From the NCBI GenBank assembly GCA_937922955.1, contig CALAKO010000223.1, forward strand, positions 1 to 5,486: DNA of 5,486 nt, in the 5' to 3' direction. This DNA is from an uncultured Peptococcaceae bacterium (lineage in GTDB: Bacteria > Bacillota > Peptococcia > Peptococcales > Peptococcaceae). The position numbers and the translations under genes are program-made. The notes beneath the pieces were generated by a model. The model saw only the letters and a list, made by a program, of their open reading frames with translations. It searched no databases and had not been told where the DNA came from. Positions 1 through 5,486 of this stretch are shown here, one piece after another. Within the stretch, counting starts at the first letter, position 1; each line of letters starts with the position of its first letter.

Positions 1-77
1 AAAACAACTTATTTTTTCTTCTCTCACCTTCTTGACTTCATACCATTGGACTTTTCGTCCATCTCACGACCGCAAGC

Positions 78-1778
78 TTAGAAACCAGCCAACAAACCGG
101 CTGCGTTCATCAGTACGGTGGCTGCCTGTGCTCTGGTAGTCACGCCCTGTGGATCCAACGTATCCGTGCTCATACCATGGATAAGGCCCATGTTCACGGC
201 CCAGATAACAGCGTTTTCTGCCCATTCGCTGACTTGATCGGCATCGCTGTAACCGCTAAGGTCGCCGCTGCTCTCTGTTGAAAGGCCCTTGTACTGCGCG
301 TAATTGCAGAGTATCGCAGCCATTTGTTCTCGGGTGATGGCGGCATTTGGCTGGAAGCTTCCATCGTCCATGCCATTGACGATGCCGTTGGCTACTGCCC
401 AGTTTACCGCTTCAGCATACCAATCGCCGTCGTTCTCATCACTGAAACTATTACCTTCCACTTCTGGACTGCCTTCCAGACGATGCAGCACGGACACAAG
501 CATGGCTCGGCTAAAACTAGTGTTTGGTTCAAAGGTGGTCGCACTGGTTCCGGTCATGAGACCGCTCTTGCCGGCAAAGGCCACCGCATCGTAGAACCAA
601 TCGTCTGCCTGCACATCCGTGTAGGACGGTCCAATCGACTCATTTGCATCACTCATACTCACATAGTTGCTTTCGCCAATAAGATCGGTCAGAATGGTTT
701 CTTCCGTATATGGCGCTCCCTCCAGCATGGTCATACGCTCTGCATCGTCGCCAACACGGACCATGACCGGAGTTCCATCCATTGGTGCTGCATAAATGTC
801 ACCGTCCGTACTAATTGCTTGTTCGTCACCATATACATTCAAATTGCCGCTATTAAAGATAAAATTGCAATTGTTGAAGAGGTCGTCATCGGTCCAGATA
901 TTAATGCCAATCTGGCTGCTTTCAATGTTCACTTCAGCATCTCCACCAATGGTCAAATTATAATCACCCTTGACAACCATCCCTACTTTTCCTGCCTGAA
1001 TGTCCAATGTGCCGCCCGTCAGAGACGCATTCTCCAACATGCCAATGCCATAACTGACGCTGTTTATGCTCATTTCTCCGCCAGTCATCGCCACAGCCTC
1101 ACAATAAATGCCGCATCCTTCTTCACCTGTTGCATGAAGTGTTCCTCCAGTCATAGTGAGAGCCTCGCCACCTTCAAAGCCTTTATTGCCTATAAGAGTA
1201 AGACGCCCGTCAGCCATATTCATGACACCATAACAGGTTAGACCATTGCCTTCGTTTGCACCAACAGCAACAATATCTCCTCCGTTTATGGTTAATTCGC
1301 CATAACGACAATAAATGCCACAATAGTCCCCTTCCGCATAAAGGCTGCCTTCTCCAGCAATACTGAGGTTCGCATCACTATATACAGAAAGTCCTGCGCT
1401 ACTTTCTGATACGCCAACCAGCTTGCTCTCACCAATTAAGGTCACTGACAGATCACAATTCGCTGAGATAGCATCGCCTTGCTCATCATCTGTATCCTCA
1501 TCTAATACAACCTCATCACCAACCACATAGGCATTATTTAAGATCAGGTTGGCACCGTCCCACTTGATGTTATAGTTGCTCTCATCGGCCCCTTCGGCTG
1601 TTGCATTGCCATTCTCATCAGTAACCAGATAGCATGGTGCTCCCGATGTTCCTGCGTATGCCACTCTTTTTACATAGAGAATCCCTTCATCGGATTCGTC
1701 AGCAAACGCATTGACAGGAAATAAGCTCAAACACATAGCTAATATAATCAACAAGCTCAAGAATCGTTTTTTCATCAT
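78..1778 (-). CDS. Secreted beta-helix surface protein with three C-terminal SLH domains
   Basis: The 566-residue product begins with a signal peptide: MMKKR, a hydrophobic core, then VNAFA before Asp-27, the likely cleavage point. Residues 27-100 form an acidic N-terminal region with a WDGANLILNN segment. Residues 103-335 hold about ten glycine-rich rungs of 18-30 residues (GIYC, TMTGG and LTGGT types), which suggests a right-handed parallel beta-helix. After a linker, three SLH domains lie at about 386-436, 445-498 and 510-563, with DWFYDAV, DWYAEAVNWA, TREQMA and TTRAQA motifs. SLH domains typically bind secondary cell-wall polymer, so the protein probably sits outside the cell. The rung region loosely recalls Cthe_2159-like carbohydrate-binding beta-helices, but no ligand can be named. 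The start is the first of two tandem ATGs. A GTG 24 bases upstream is rejected because its frame reads through the AGGAGG site. The second ATG (1775) is equally plausible. The stop is TAA, with no clear terminator after it. Confidence 0.9.
   Translation of the reverse strand: MMKKRFLSLLIILAMCLSLFPVNAFADESDEGILYVKRVAYAGTSGAPCYLVTDENGNATAEGADESNYNIKWDGANLILNNAYVVGDEVVLDEDTDDEQGDAISANCDLSVTLIGESKLVGVSESSAGLSVYSDANLSIAGEGSLYAEGDYCGIYCRYGELTINGGDIVAVGANEGNGLTCYGVMNMADGRLTLIGNKGFEGGEALTMTGGTLHATGEEGCGIYCEAVAMTGGEMSINSVSYGIGMLENASLTGGTLDIQAGKVGMVVKGDYNLTIGGDAEVNIESSQIGINIWTDDDLFNNCNFIFNSGNLNVYGDEQAISTDGDIYAAPMDGTPVMVRVGDDAERMTMLEGAPYTEETILTDLIGESNYVSMSDANESIGPSYTDVQADDWFYDAVAFAGKSGLMTGTSATTFEPNTSFSRAMLVSVLHRLEGSPEVEGNSFSDENDGDWYAEAVNWAVANGIVNGMDDGSFQPNAAITREQMAAILCNYAQYKGLSTESSGDLSGYSDADQVSEWAENAVIWAVNMGLIHGMSTDTLDPQGVTTRAQAATVLMNAAGLLAGF
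90..623 (-). other. Triple SLH cell-wall anchoring region
   Basis: This stretch encodes three tandem SLH domains at the C-terminus of the surface protein, starting at YTDVQADDW, FSDENDGDW and YSDADQVSEW. Each has the family layout: a D-x-x-W-Y/A-x-x-A-V helix, a G-(I/L)-(M/V/I)-x-G turn, a F/L-x-P strand, and a T/S-R-x-x helix. Three SLH units match the usual trimer-like wall-binding module. The third is the most divergent (EWAENAV, TLDPQGVTTRAQA) but keeps the arginine. Confidence 0.9.
774..1472 (-). repeat. Beta-helix rung repeats within the SLH protein
   Basis: The encoded residues 103-335 break into about ten imperfect rungs beginning AISANC, GLSVY, GIYCRY, GLTCY, EALTM, GIYCEA, GIGML, GMVVK, GINIW and AISTDG. 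Spacings read off the sequence are 26, 25, 25, 26, 18, 21, 22, 25 and 30 residues. Most rungs carry a hydrophobic strand, a GG turn and a second strand. The pentapeptide CGIYC occurs twice, and its two coding copies (1101-1115 and 1308-1322) differ by one base. The helix fold is inferred from the periodicity and has not been modelled. Confidence 0.65.
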
Positions 1779-1783
1779 ATGTT

Positions 1784-1789
1784 CCTCCT
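1784..1789 (-). promoter_or_regulatory. Ribosome binding site deciding the SLH protein start
   Basis: On the minus strand a full AGGAGG lies 5 bases before the first ATG (1778) and 8 bases before the second (1775). The frame-compatible GTG at 1802 lies upstream of this site and would translate through it, so translation very likely begins at one of the tandem ATGs. Confidence 0.85.
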
Positions 1790-1838
1790 TTTTTCTGTAC
1801 ACTTAAAACCACGTTCAAAATATACTGAATTTTTCATT

Positions 1839-1867
1839 ATTATAACATAATTCTCTGCCCTTGAGTA
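1839..1867 (-). promoter_or_regulatory. Probable extended -10 promoter of the SLH protein gene
   Basis: The minus strand reads TGTTATAAT at 1847-1839: a perfect TATAAT preceded by the TGn extension. The hexamer 17 bases upstream, TACTCA (1867-1862), is a poor -35, which an extended -10 can tolerate. A start near 1832 would give a leader of about 54 bases before the AGGAGG and ATG. Confidence 0.5.
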
Positions 1868-1906
1868 TCACCCGTTTGACCCCCAAAAAAGGAGGGGTAA
1901 TCTTTT

Positions 1907-1925
1907 AGATTTTGTAACAAAATCT
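1907..1925. promoter_or_regulatory. 19-bp palindrome, candidate operator upstream of the SLH gene
   Basis: AGATTTTGTAACAAAATCT is a perfect inverted repeat with 9-bp arms around one central base. It lies about 75-93 bases upstream of the inferred SLH-gene transcription start. No U-tract follows it on the minus strand, so a terminator in that direction is unlikely. An operator for a dimeric regulator is the simplest reading, but the protein that binds it is unknown. Confidence 0.4.
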
Positions 1926-2005
1926 TTCTGTATTTTCTCGTCCTATTTGTCTGAATCCCTGTCCTATAGGGCATTCCACAAGTTTACAAGAAAAATTTTT
2001 CAAAC

Positions 2006-2036
2006 AAAAAAGTCTTCGCAGAAACGAAGACTTTTC
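2006..2036 (-). terminator. Rho-independent terminator of the regulator gene
   Basis: On the minus strand AAAAGTCTTCG (from 2035-2025) pairs perfectly with CGAAGACTTTT (2018-2008) around a 6-base loop. A run of T residues continues through 2006. It begins about 50 bases after the regulator's stop codon. The plus strand also has a short T-run after the hairpin, but no plus-strand gene is nearby. Confidence 0.8.
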
Positions 2037-2084
2037 TAACAGAATAGACTTTGTAAGAAAACAAGACTCCACATCAACAGATCT

Positions 2085-3287
2085 TCACTGAAGCATGTAT
2101 TTTTTCAAATCTTGTCGTTGTGTAACTCCCAGCTTTTCTTTTATTGTACTCAAATACTGCTTAACTGTGTTGGCAGAAATGTTCATATGCTCACTAATAT
2201 CCTGATTGGTCCAACCTCGTGCCACCAACATAGCAATGGTAAACTCTGTAGTCGTTAAATTATCGGCCACGCTGCTATCCGTAATCGGGTTGTGAATTTG
2301 ACGCCATCCCCATGAAAATCGATAGGTAATATTAATAATGCGTCGAAAATCATCTGGCCATTCTTGTTTAAAAATTGATTCCAGCATGCCTCCCAATAAA
2401 CCATGGTGTTCACCAAACGCCTCAATAAGATCATCTGGCTGCGCAAGAGACCAAGCCGCTCGTAAATGACGTTCCGCTTCTTCCACTTGTCTCAAACTCA
2501 TGCAATTCATAATCGCCGCTAAATGGAGATAAATAGCAGGGATCGGATAATTAGCGCCGCCCATCGCAAGAGCAGATTCAATAGTCCCCAAACTTTTTTC
2601 ATAATTGCCTTGTAAATATAAATGATGCGCTTGTATATACAGCGCAAAGGCACGCAAACCAGGCGGCAACAAAGGCACAAATTCTTGAACCGATGGCAGA
2701 CGCTCCGATACTGGCAAATGCAGCAAAACAGCCATCCCGGATGCCACTAAGGCCAGTTCAGCCTGTGAAAGTGACGAATCGCCCGCTTCATCCACGAGCA
2801 TAGCATTGACAGCTTCCAGTGCCCGATGAGCTTGATGAATCTGTCCAGTTGTTAAACAAGCATAGCCAAAAATCCAGCAAGCAGAAAGTCGCAACGATGC
2901 CTCTGTACTGTTGAGATATTTTCTAGCCACCTGAATAGCGTCCTCTGCTTGTCCACTGAAATAATAATACTCCGCCCAAGCAATATCTTTTTGCGGGCCA
3001 TCTGTCATCGCATTCAAAACGTCCAGACAAGTTCCTGGCTTAAAAGGTGTATTCATCAATGGCATCATCAATAAATCTAAATCAACCAAGTTGCTAAATA
3101 TTAGAAAATCATCGTTTTGGCCTTTTTCTTGTCTAGGATCGTTTGGTTTTAACGTATCATCAGGAATCAACCAGGAGGCTCCAACTTTTTTTGCACCTTC
3201 AATTCGCTCATCCAAGCAATATTGCTGAACACGGCGCGATGAAATCTGCCACTTTTCTGCCGCTTCTCGAACAGTTATGTACTTCAT
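2085..3287 (-). CDS. Transcriptional regulator with N-terminal excisionase-like HTH, TPR-like middle and C-terminal LuxR-type HTH
   Basis: This 400-residue cytoplasmic protein appears to carry two DNA-binding modules. Residues 1-46 (ITVREAAEKWQISSRRVQQY, then GAKKVGASWLIP) match the small MerR/excisionase-like helix-turn-helix, including the wing ending in a Trp-Leu-Ile-Pro motif. Residues 343-398 form a LuxR/GerE-type HTH (LTTTEFTIAMLVARGWTNQD, NISANTVKQYLSTIKEKLGV). Between them, about 100-330 is alpha-helical with TPR-like pairs, for example AEYYYFSGQAEDAIQVARKY, ALYIQAHHLYLQGNYEKSL and VEEAERHLRAAW. These may sense a ligand or bind a partner. There is no receiver domain, and I see no MalT-type NTPase (no P-loop). 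An SD core, GGAGG (3299-3295), lies 7 bases before the ATG, and the stop is TGA. The gene is alone between its own promoter and terminator. The target is unknown; the SLH gene downstream is a candidate. Confidence 0.88.
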   Translation of the reverse strand: MKYITVREAAEKWQISSRRVQQYCLDERIEGAKKVGASWLIPDDTLKPNDPRQEKGQNDDFLIFSNLVDLDLLMMPLMNTPFKPGTCLDVLNAMTDGPQKDIAWAEYYYFSGQAEDAIQVARKYLNSTEASLRLSACWIFGYACLTTGQIHQAHRALEAVNAMLVDEAGDSSLSQAELALVASGMAVLLHLPVSERLPSVQEFVPLLPPGLRAFALYIQAHHLYLQGNYEKSLGTIESALAMGGANYPIPAIYLHLAAIMNCMSLRQVEEAERHLRAAWSLAQPDDLIEAFGEHHGLLGGMLESIFKQEWPDDFRRIINITYRFSWGWRQIHNPITDSSVADNLTTTEFTIAMLVARGWTNQDISEHMNISANTVKQYLSTIKEKLGVTQRQDLKKYMLQ

Positions 3288-3321
3288 AAAGATCCCTCCA
3301 ACTCTTTCCCCTCTCCTTTAT

Positions 3322-3350
3322 ATTATATACATCAGAATAAATTGTTTCAA
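3322..3350 (-). promoter_or_regulatory. Sigma-A-like promoter of the regulator gene
   Basis: The minus strand has TTGAAA (3350-3345), a 17-base spacer, and a perfect TATAAT (3327-3322). Transcription would start near 3315, leaving a short leader of about 28 bases that contains the GGAGG ribosome binding site. This is the best promoter match in the window and indicates that the regulator is transcribed independently of guaA. Confidence 0.75.
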
Positions 3351-3436
3351 TAATCCTATCCCCGCAGTTATGTATTCTAAAGATAGATATTTATATGATA
3401 AGAGCCGATGTATTTTCTAAAAATCTTACTACATGC

Positions 3437-3481
3437 AAAATAAAAAAGCCTAACCAGCCTTTTTAGACCAGTTAGACTTTT
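3437..3481 (-). terminator. Rho-independent terminator of guaA
   Basis: On the minus strand AAAAGTCTAACTGG (3481-3468) pairs along all 14 positions with CTGGTTAGGCTTTT (3457-3444), three of the pairs being G-U, across a 10-base loop. A TTTTTT-A-TTTT tract follows to 3437. The G-U pairs become A-C mismatches in plus-strand RNA, so the hairpin favours minus-strand transcripts. It begins 50 bases after the guaA stop. Confidence 0.88.
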
Positions 3482-3530
3482 CTTGTCTTAATAAAACTAT
3501 AAAGATGTGTTTACCGTTTGCTGATTCGGC

Positions 3531-4820
3531 TTATTCCCATTCAATGGTGCCAGTTGGTTTTGGCGTAAGGTCATAGAGCACTCGGTTGACACCCTTCACT
3601 TCCGCAGTAATGCGAGCGGTGATGTGCTGCAGCAACTCAAATGGTACATTTTCAACAGTAGCCGTCATGGCATCGATGGTGTTAACCGCACGAATGATGA
3701 CACACCATTCATCGGCACGTTTGTTATCGCGCACACCCACGCTTTTGAGATCAGGAATAGCGGTGAAATATTGCCATACCTTGCCTTCAAGGCCATTCTT
3801 AGCAAATTCTTCACGCAGAATCGCATCCGATTCACGCACCGCTTCCAAGCGATCACGAGTAATGGCACCAAGGCAACGTACACCAAGACCAGGACCAGGG
3901 AATGGCTGGCGATAAACCATGCTGTCTGGCAATCCCAGGGCTTTACCACAGGCACGCACTTCATCTTTAAAGAGCATTTTCAATGGTTCCACCAACTGGA
4001 ATTTCAGATCTTCAGGCAGACCGCCAACATTATGGTGCGATTTCACAGCTTTTGCCGTTTTGGTGCCGCTTTCGATGATATCAGGGTAAATGGTGCCCTG
4101 ACCAAGGAACTCAATGCCTTCAAGCTTACGCGCCTCTTCTTCAAAGACACGAATAAACTCCGCACCAATGATCTTACGCTTCTGTTCAGGATCGGCAACG
4201 CCTGCCAATTTGTCCAAGAAGCGATCCACACCATCTACATAAACAAGATTGGCTTTCATCTCATCACGGAACACCTGTACCACCTGTTCCGGCTCGCCCT
4301 TGCGCAAAAGACCATGGTTCACATGCACGCACGTCAGCTGATCACCAATCGCACGAATCAGCAGCGCCGCAACAACCGATGAATCCACGCCGCCAGATAA
4401 AGCCAAAAGCACCTTCTTATCGCCAACCTGCTGACGAATCAGTTCAATCTGGTCGGCGATGAAATTGTCCATGTTCCAGTTTGCTTCTGCACCACAGGTG
4501 TCAAAGACAAAGGCGGAAAGAGCTGCTTTGCGTTCTGCTTCGTCAATCGGCCAAGCCGCAGCACCCTTGTGATCCGCAGCCATCACTGGCAGCCCACAAT
4601 GACGAACGGCATCGGATACATTAATTTCTACGCCATCAACCACACGGTTTGGTCCACCATTTAGGATAACCCCCTTGACATTTGGCAAGGCTTTTAATTC
4701 GTCCACAGTAATATCATGTGGATGGATTTCGCTGTATACGCCCAACGCACGAATCTCACGTGCCAGCTGAGCATTTTCTTCACTGCCCAAATCCAGAATA
4801 ACGATCATGTCCTGCTTCAT
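3531..4820 (-). CDS. guaA: GMP synthase with a shortened, catalytically degenerate glutamine amidotransferase domain
   Basis: GMP synthase converts XMP, ATP and an ammonia source to GMP, AMP and PPi in the cytoplasm, the last step of de novo GMP synthesis. The ATP-pyrophosphatase domain is complete: PP-loop SGGVDSS (142-148), VHVNHGLLRKGE, KRKIIGAEF, QGTIYPDIIES and KSHHNVGGLPEDLKF. So is the C-terminal dimerisation domain (RQPFPGPGLGVR, then KPTGTIEWE at the end). The N-terminal amidotransferase domain keeps its opening (VILDLGSEEN, GVYSEIHPHDIT, ILNGGPN) and closing (FVFDTCGAEANWNMDNF) segments. Where GICYGMQ belongs it reads MAADHKGA, and the later stretch with the HPE motif is absent. At 429 residues it is roughly 90 shorter than usual (about 510-525). 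The reading frame is open throughout, which argues against simple decay. AGGAGG (4835-4830) lies 9 bases before the ATG. Ammonia-dependent activity is inferred. Confidence 0.95.
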   Translation of the reverse strand: MKQDMIVILDLGSEENAQLAREIRALGVYSEIHPHDITVDELKALPNVKGVILNGGPNRVVDGVEINVSDAVRHCGLPVMAADHKGAAAWPIDEAERKAALSAFVFDTCGAEANWNMDNFIADQIELIRQQVGDKKVLLALSGGVDSSVVAALLIRAIGDQLTCVHVNHGLLRKGEPEQVVQVFRDEMKANLVYVDGVDRFLDKLAGVADPEQKRKIIGAEFIRVFEEEARKLEGIEFLGQGTIYPDIIESGTKTAKAVKSHHNVGGLPEDLKFQLVEPLKMLFKDEVRACGKALGLPDSMVYRQPFPGPGLGVRCLGAITRDRLEAVRESDAILREEFAKNGLEGKVWQYFTAIPDLKSVGVRDNKRADEWCVIIRAVNTIDAMTATVENVPFELLQHITARITAEVKGVNRVLYDLTPKPTGTIEWE

Positions 4821-4991
4821 TGGTAGATTCCTCCTACTTTCTCATATCTCGTCGCCAATTCGATCCCATTCGACCAAAACGGCAACACACTCATGCATAC
4901 ATTCATCTTATCATGAGCCCTCATCTTCCACAAGAAAATATAAGGAAATCCATCTTTTTTCATCCAGACTTTCGCCTTTATTCGTAGAACA
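4821..4991. other. hsmA-guaA intergenic region and guaA leader
   Basis: These 171 bases contain the guaA ribosome binding site and the weak promoter candidate. They also hold a perfect 12-bp inverted repeat, ATGAGCCCTCAT (4913-4924), and a direct repeat of ATTCGA with 10-bp period (4858-4863 and 4868-4873). I see no U-tract hairpin that would terminate hsmA. I also do not recognise a purine riboswitch core or a good tandem PurR box. Confidence 0.5.
4905..4913 (-). promoter_or_regulatory. Weak candidate -10 element for guaA
   Basis: The minus strand reads TGATAAGAT (4913-4905): a TGn extension followed by TAAGAT, four of six matches to TATAAT. The hexamer 17 bases upstream is TTGTGG, a three-of-six -35. 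If used, transcription would start near 4898 and leave a leader of about 78 bases. The match is modest, and guaA may instead be read through from hsmA. Confidence 0.3.
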
Positions 4992-5369
4992 TTATCCAAG
5001 AAATCCAGCAAACATTCCGCCGCAATAAGGAATCAGCCAAATGGCCCATACCACAATGCTGAACTTATGAAAACGGTGCTTTGCTGCTTCGTTATTGCGA
5101 ATAATGATTACCGTTGCCCATAATGCATGAAATGCCATCAATGACAACGCAATCACGCCGGTGATGCCATGGAAATCCAGCTGAAATCCTGTCCCAGCGA
5201 TTTTTCCCATCAATGTGGTTCCAGTCGTATCAAAAGCAAAGCCCAGCCAAAAAATCGCGGTGTGCCATTTTTTTAACGTTCCATTGCGGCGTTCCGCAAA
5301 AACGCCAATGGTATAAAACACAAAAGCCAGTGAAATCGTTGTAGCTGCTAAAATAAATAATGTTGACAT
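4992..5369 (-). CDS. hsmA: HsmA-family (TIGR03987) four-helix membrane protein, probable heme-binding
   Basis: This 125-residue integral membrane protein has four hydrophobic segments, at about 2-24, 35-56, 68-90 and 102-124. Motifs I associate with the HsmA/TIGR03987 family are FYTIGVFAERRNGTLKKWH, GFAFDTTGTTLM, FHGITG and HKFSIVVWAIWLIPY. In Clostridioides difficile, HsmA is known as a heme-binding membrane protein of the HsmRA system, which uses host heme against oxidative stress. Histidines 36, 67, 81, 98 and 101 are possible heme ligands, which I infer rather than know. I chose the ATG at 5369 because AAGGAG (5380-5375) sits 5 bases upstream and the protein then opens straight into helix 1. 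An in-frame TTG at 5411 adds 14 residues across that site and lacks its own. Stop TAA; guaA follows 171 bases later on the same strand. Confidence 0.82.
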   Translation of the reverse strand: MSTLFILAATTISLAFVFYTIGVFAERRNGTLKKWHTAIFWLGFAFDTTGTTLMGKIAGTGFQLDFHGITGVIALSLMAFHALWATVIIIRNNEAAKHRFHKFSIVVWAIWLIPYCGGMFAGFLG

Positions 5370-5374
5370 TTTTT

Positions 5375-5380
5375 CTCCTT
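5375..5380 (-). promoter_or_regulatory. Ribosome binding site deciding the hsmA start
   Basis: The minus strand reads AAGGAG, then five A residues, then ATG. This places the start at 5369 and argues against the upstream in-frame TTG at 5411, whose extension would be translated across the site itself. Confidence 0.8.
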
Positions 5381-5453
5381 CTTTCCATAAAAATTTTACG
5401 TACACCAACAAAAGAGCCTATAAACATCGTTAAAAATTTTCACCTCCACAAAC

Positions 5454-5466
5454 TGAACGTTGTTCA
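5454..5466. promoter_or_regulatory. Perfect TGAAC-GTT-GTTCA inverted repeat upstream of hsmA
   Basis: TGAACGTTGTTCA is a perfect 5+3+5 palindrome 85 bases upstream of the hsmA start. A further half-site-like GTTCG (5472-5476), part of a TTCGAA palindrome, lies just beyond. The size and symmetry suit a dimeric repressor operator. I found no convincing -10/-35 pair for hsmA between it and the gene, so its exact relation to the promoter is unclear. The window ends 20 bases further on. Confidence 0.5.
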
Positions 5467-5486
5467 TTTTTGTTCGAAATAAATCC

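Larger units (their letters stand above)
1779..2084. other. 306-base intergenic region between regulator and SLH gene
   Basis: Going in the direction of transcription, this gap holds the regulator's terminator (2006-2036), a near-palindrome centred on CCTATAGG (1960-1973), a 19-bp perfect palindrome (1907-1925), a weak ACCCC/GGGGT inverted repeat (1879-1898), and the extended -10 promoter and ribosome binding site of the SLH gene. I see no convincing small coding sequence and no recognisable structured RNA. Confidence 0.7.

Noticed and set aside
47..61. TGGAC/GTCCA hairpin after the SLH gene as its terminator
   Set aside because: The stem is only 5 bp and no T-run follows on the minus strand. 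The real terminator may lie beyond the window.
324..1241. Long plus-strand open frame (305 codons) opposite the SLH gene
   Set aside because: It lies wholly antisense to a gene with a signal peptide and SLH domains, its protein has no recognisable domain, and it has no fitting ribosome site. It is a shadow of the minus-strand codon pattern.
3370..3425. Approximate direct repeat of ATGTATT-CTAAA in the guaA-regulator gap
   Set aside because: Very AT-rich and imperfect, with no tie to a promoter element; chance is the simpler reading.
3624..4382. Plus-strand open frame (252 codons) opposite guaA
   Set aside because: It is antisense to the highly conserved GMP synthase and has no domain or start signals of its own.
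4823..4837. Hairpin GTAG/CTAC enclosing the guaA ribosome binding site
   Set aside because: A 4-bp stem with a 7-base loop is too weak to claim as a translational switch.
4807..5028. Plus-strand frame of 73 codons in the hsmA-guaA gap
   Set aside because: Low-complexity Ser/His/Pro composition, no ribosome binding site, and overlap with both neighbouring genes on the opposite strand.
5230..5427. Minus-strand frame of 65 codons overlapping hsmA, with a GGAGG upstream
   Set aside because: The GGAGG (5447-5443) is 15 bases from its ATG, too far for good initiation. The frame overlaps most of hsmA's N-terminal half, and the peptide resembles nothing.
5388..5440. TAAAAATTTT present twice, 43 bases apart, before hsmA
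   Set aside because: A simple A/T run that is expected often in such leaders; no symmetry or spacing supports a site.

Overview
The window reads as bacterial DNA, most likely from a Bacillota (Firmicutes) anaerobe. Supporting signs are strong AGGAGG-type ribosome binding sites, sigma-A-like promoters, intrinsic terminators with U-tracts, a secreted protein with three S-layer homology (SLH) domains, and an HsmA-family membrane protein. The SLH and regulator sequences look clostridial to me, but the window cannot settle the class or genus. No RNA gene, CRISPR array, insertion sequence or phage gene is visible.

All four genes lie on the minus strand, so transcription runs from high to low coordinates. 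In that order they are: a 125-residue four-helix membrane protein of the HsmA/TIGR03987 family (4992-5369), preceded at the window edge by a perfect TGAAC-GTT-GTTCA inverted repeat; a 429-residue GMP synthase, GuaA (3531-4820), followed by a clear terminator (3437-3481); a 400-residue regulator with a DNA-binding helix-turn-helix at each end and a TPR-like middle (2085-3287), with its own good promoter and terminator; and an exported 566-residue beta-helix/SLH surface protein (78-1778), reached through a 306-base gap holding an extended -10 promoter and a 19-bp palindrome.

The genes look like three or four separate transcription units rather than one pathway. Only hsmA and guaA lack a terminator between them and might share a transcript. 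The regulator could control the surface-protein gene just downstream, but nothing proves it.

The most notable point is GuaA. Its ATP-pyrophosphatase and dimerisation domains are complete, but the glutamine amidotransferase domain has lost the Cys nucleophile motif and the His-Pro-Glu motif through a clean in-frame shortening of roughly 90 residues. The protein should make GMP but should not hydrolyse glutamine itself. It either uses free ammonia or receives ammonia from a separate partner.
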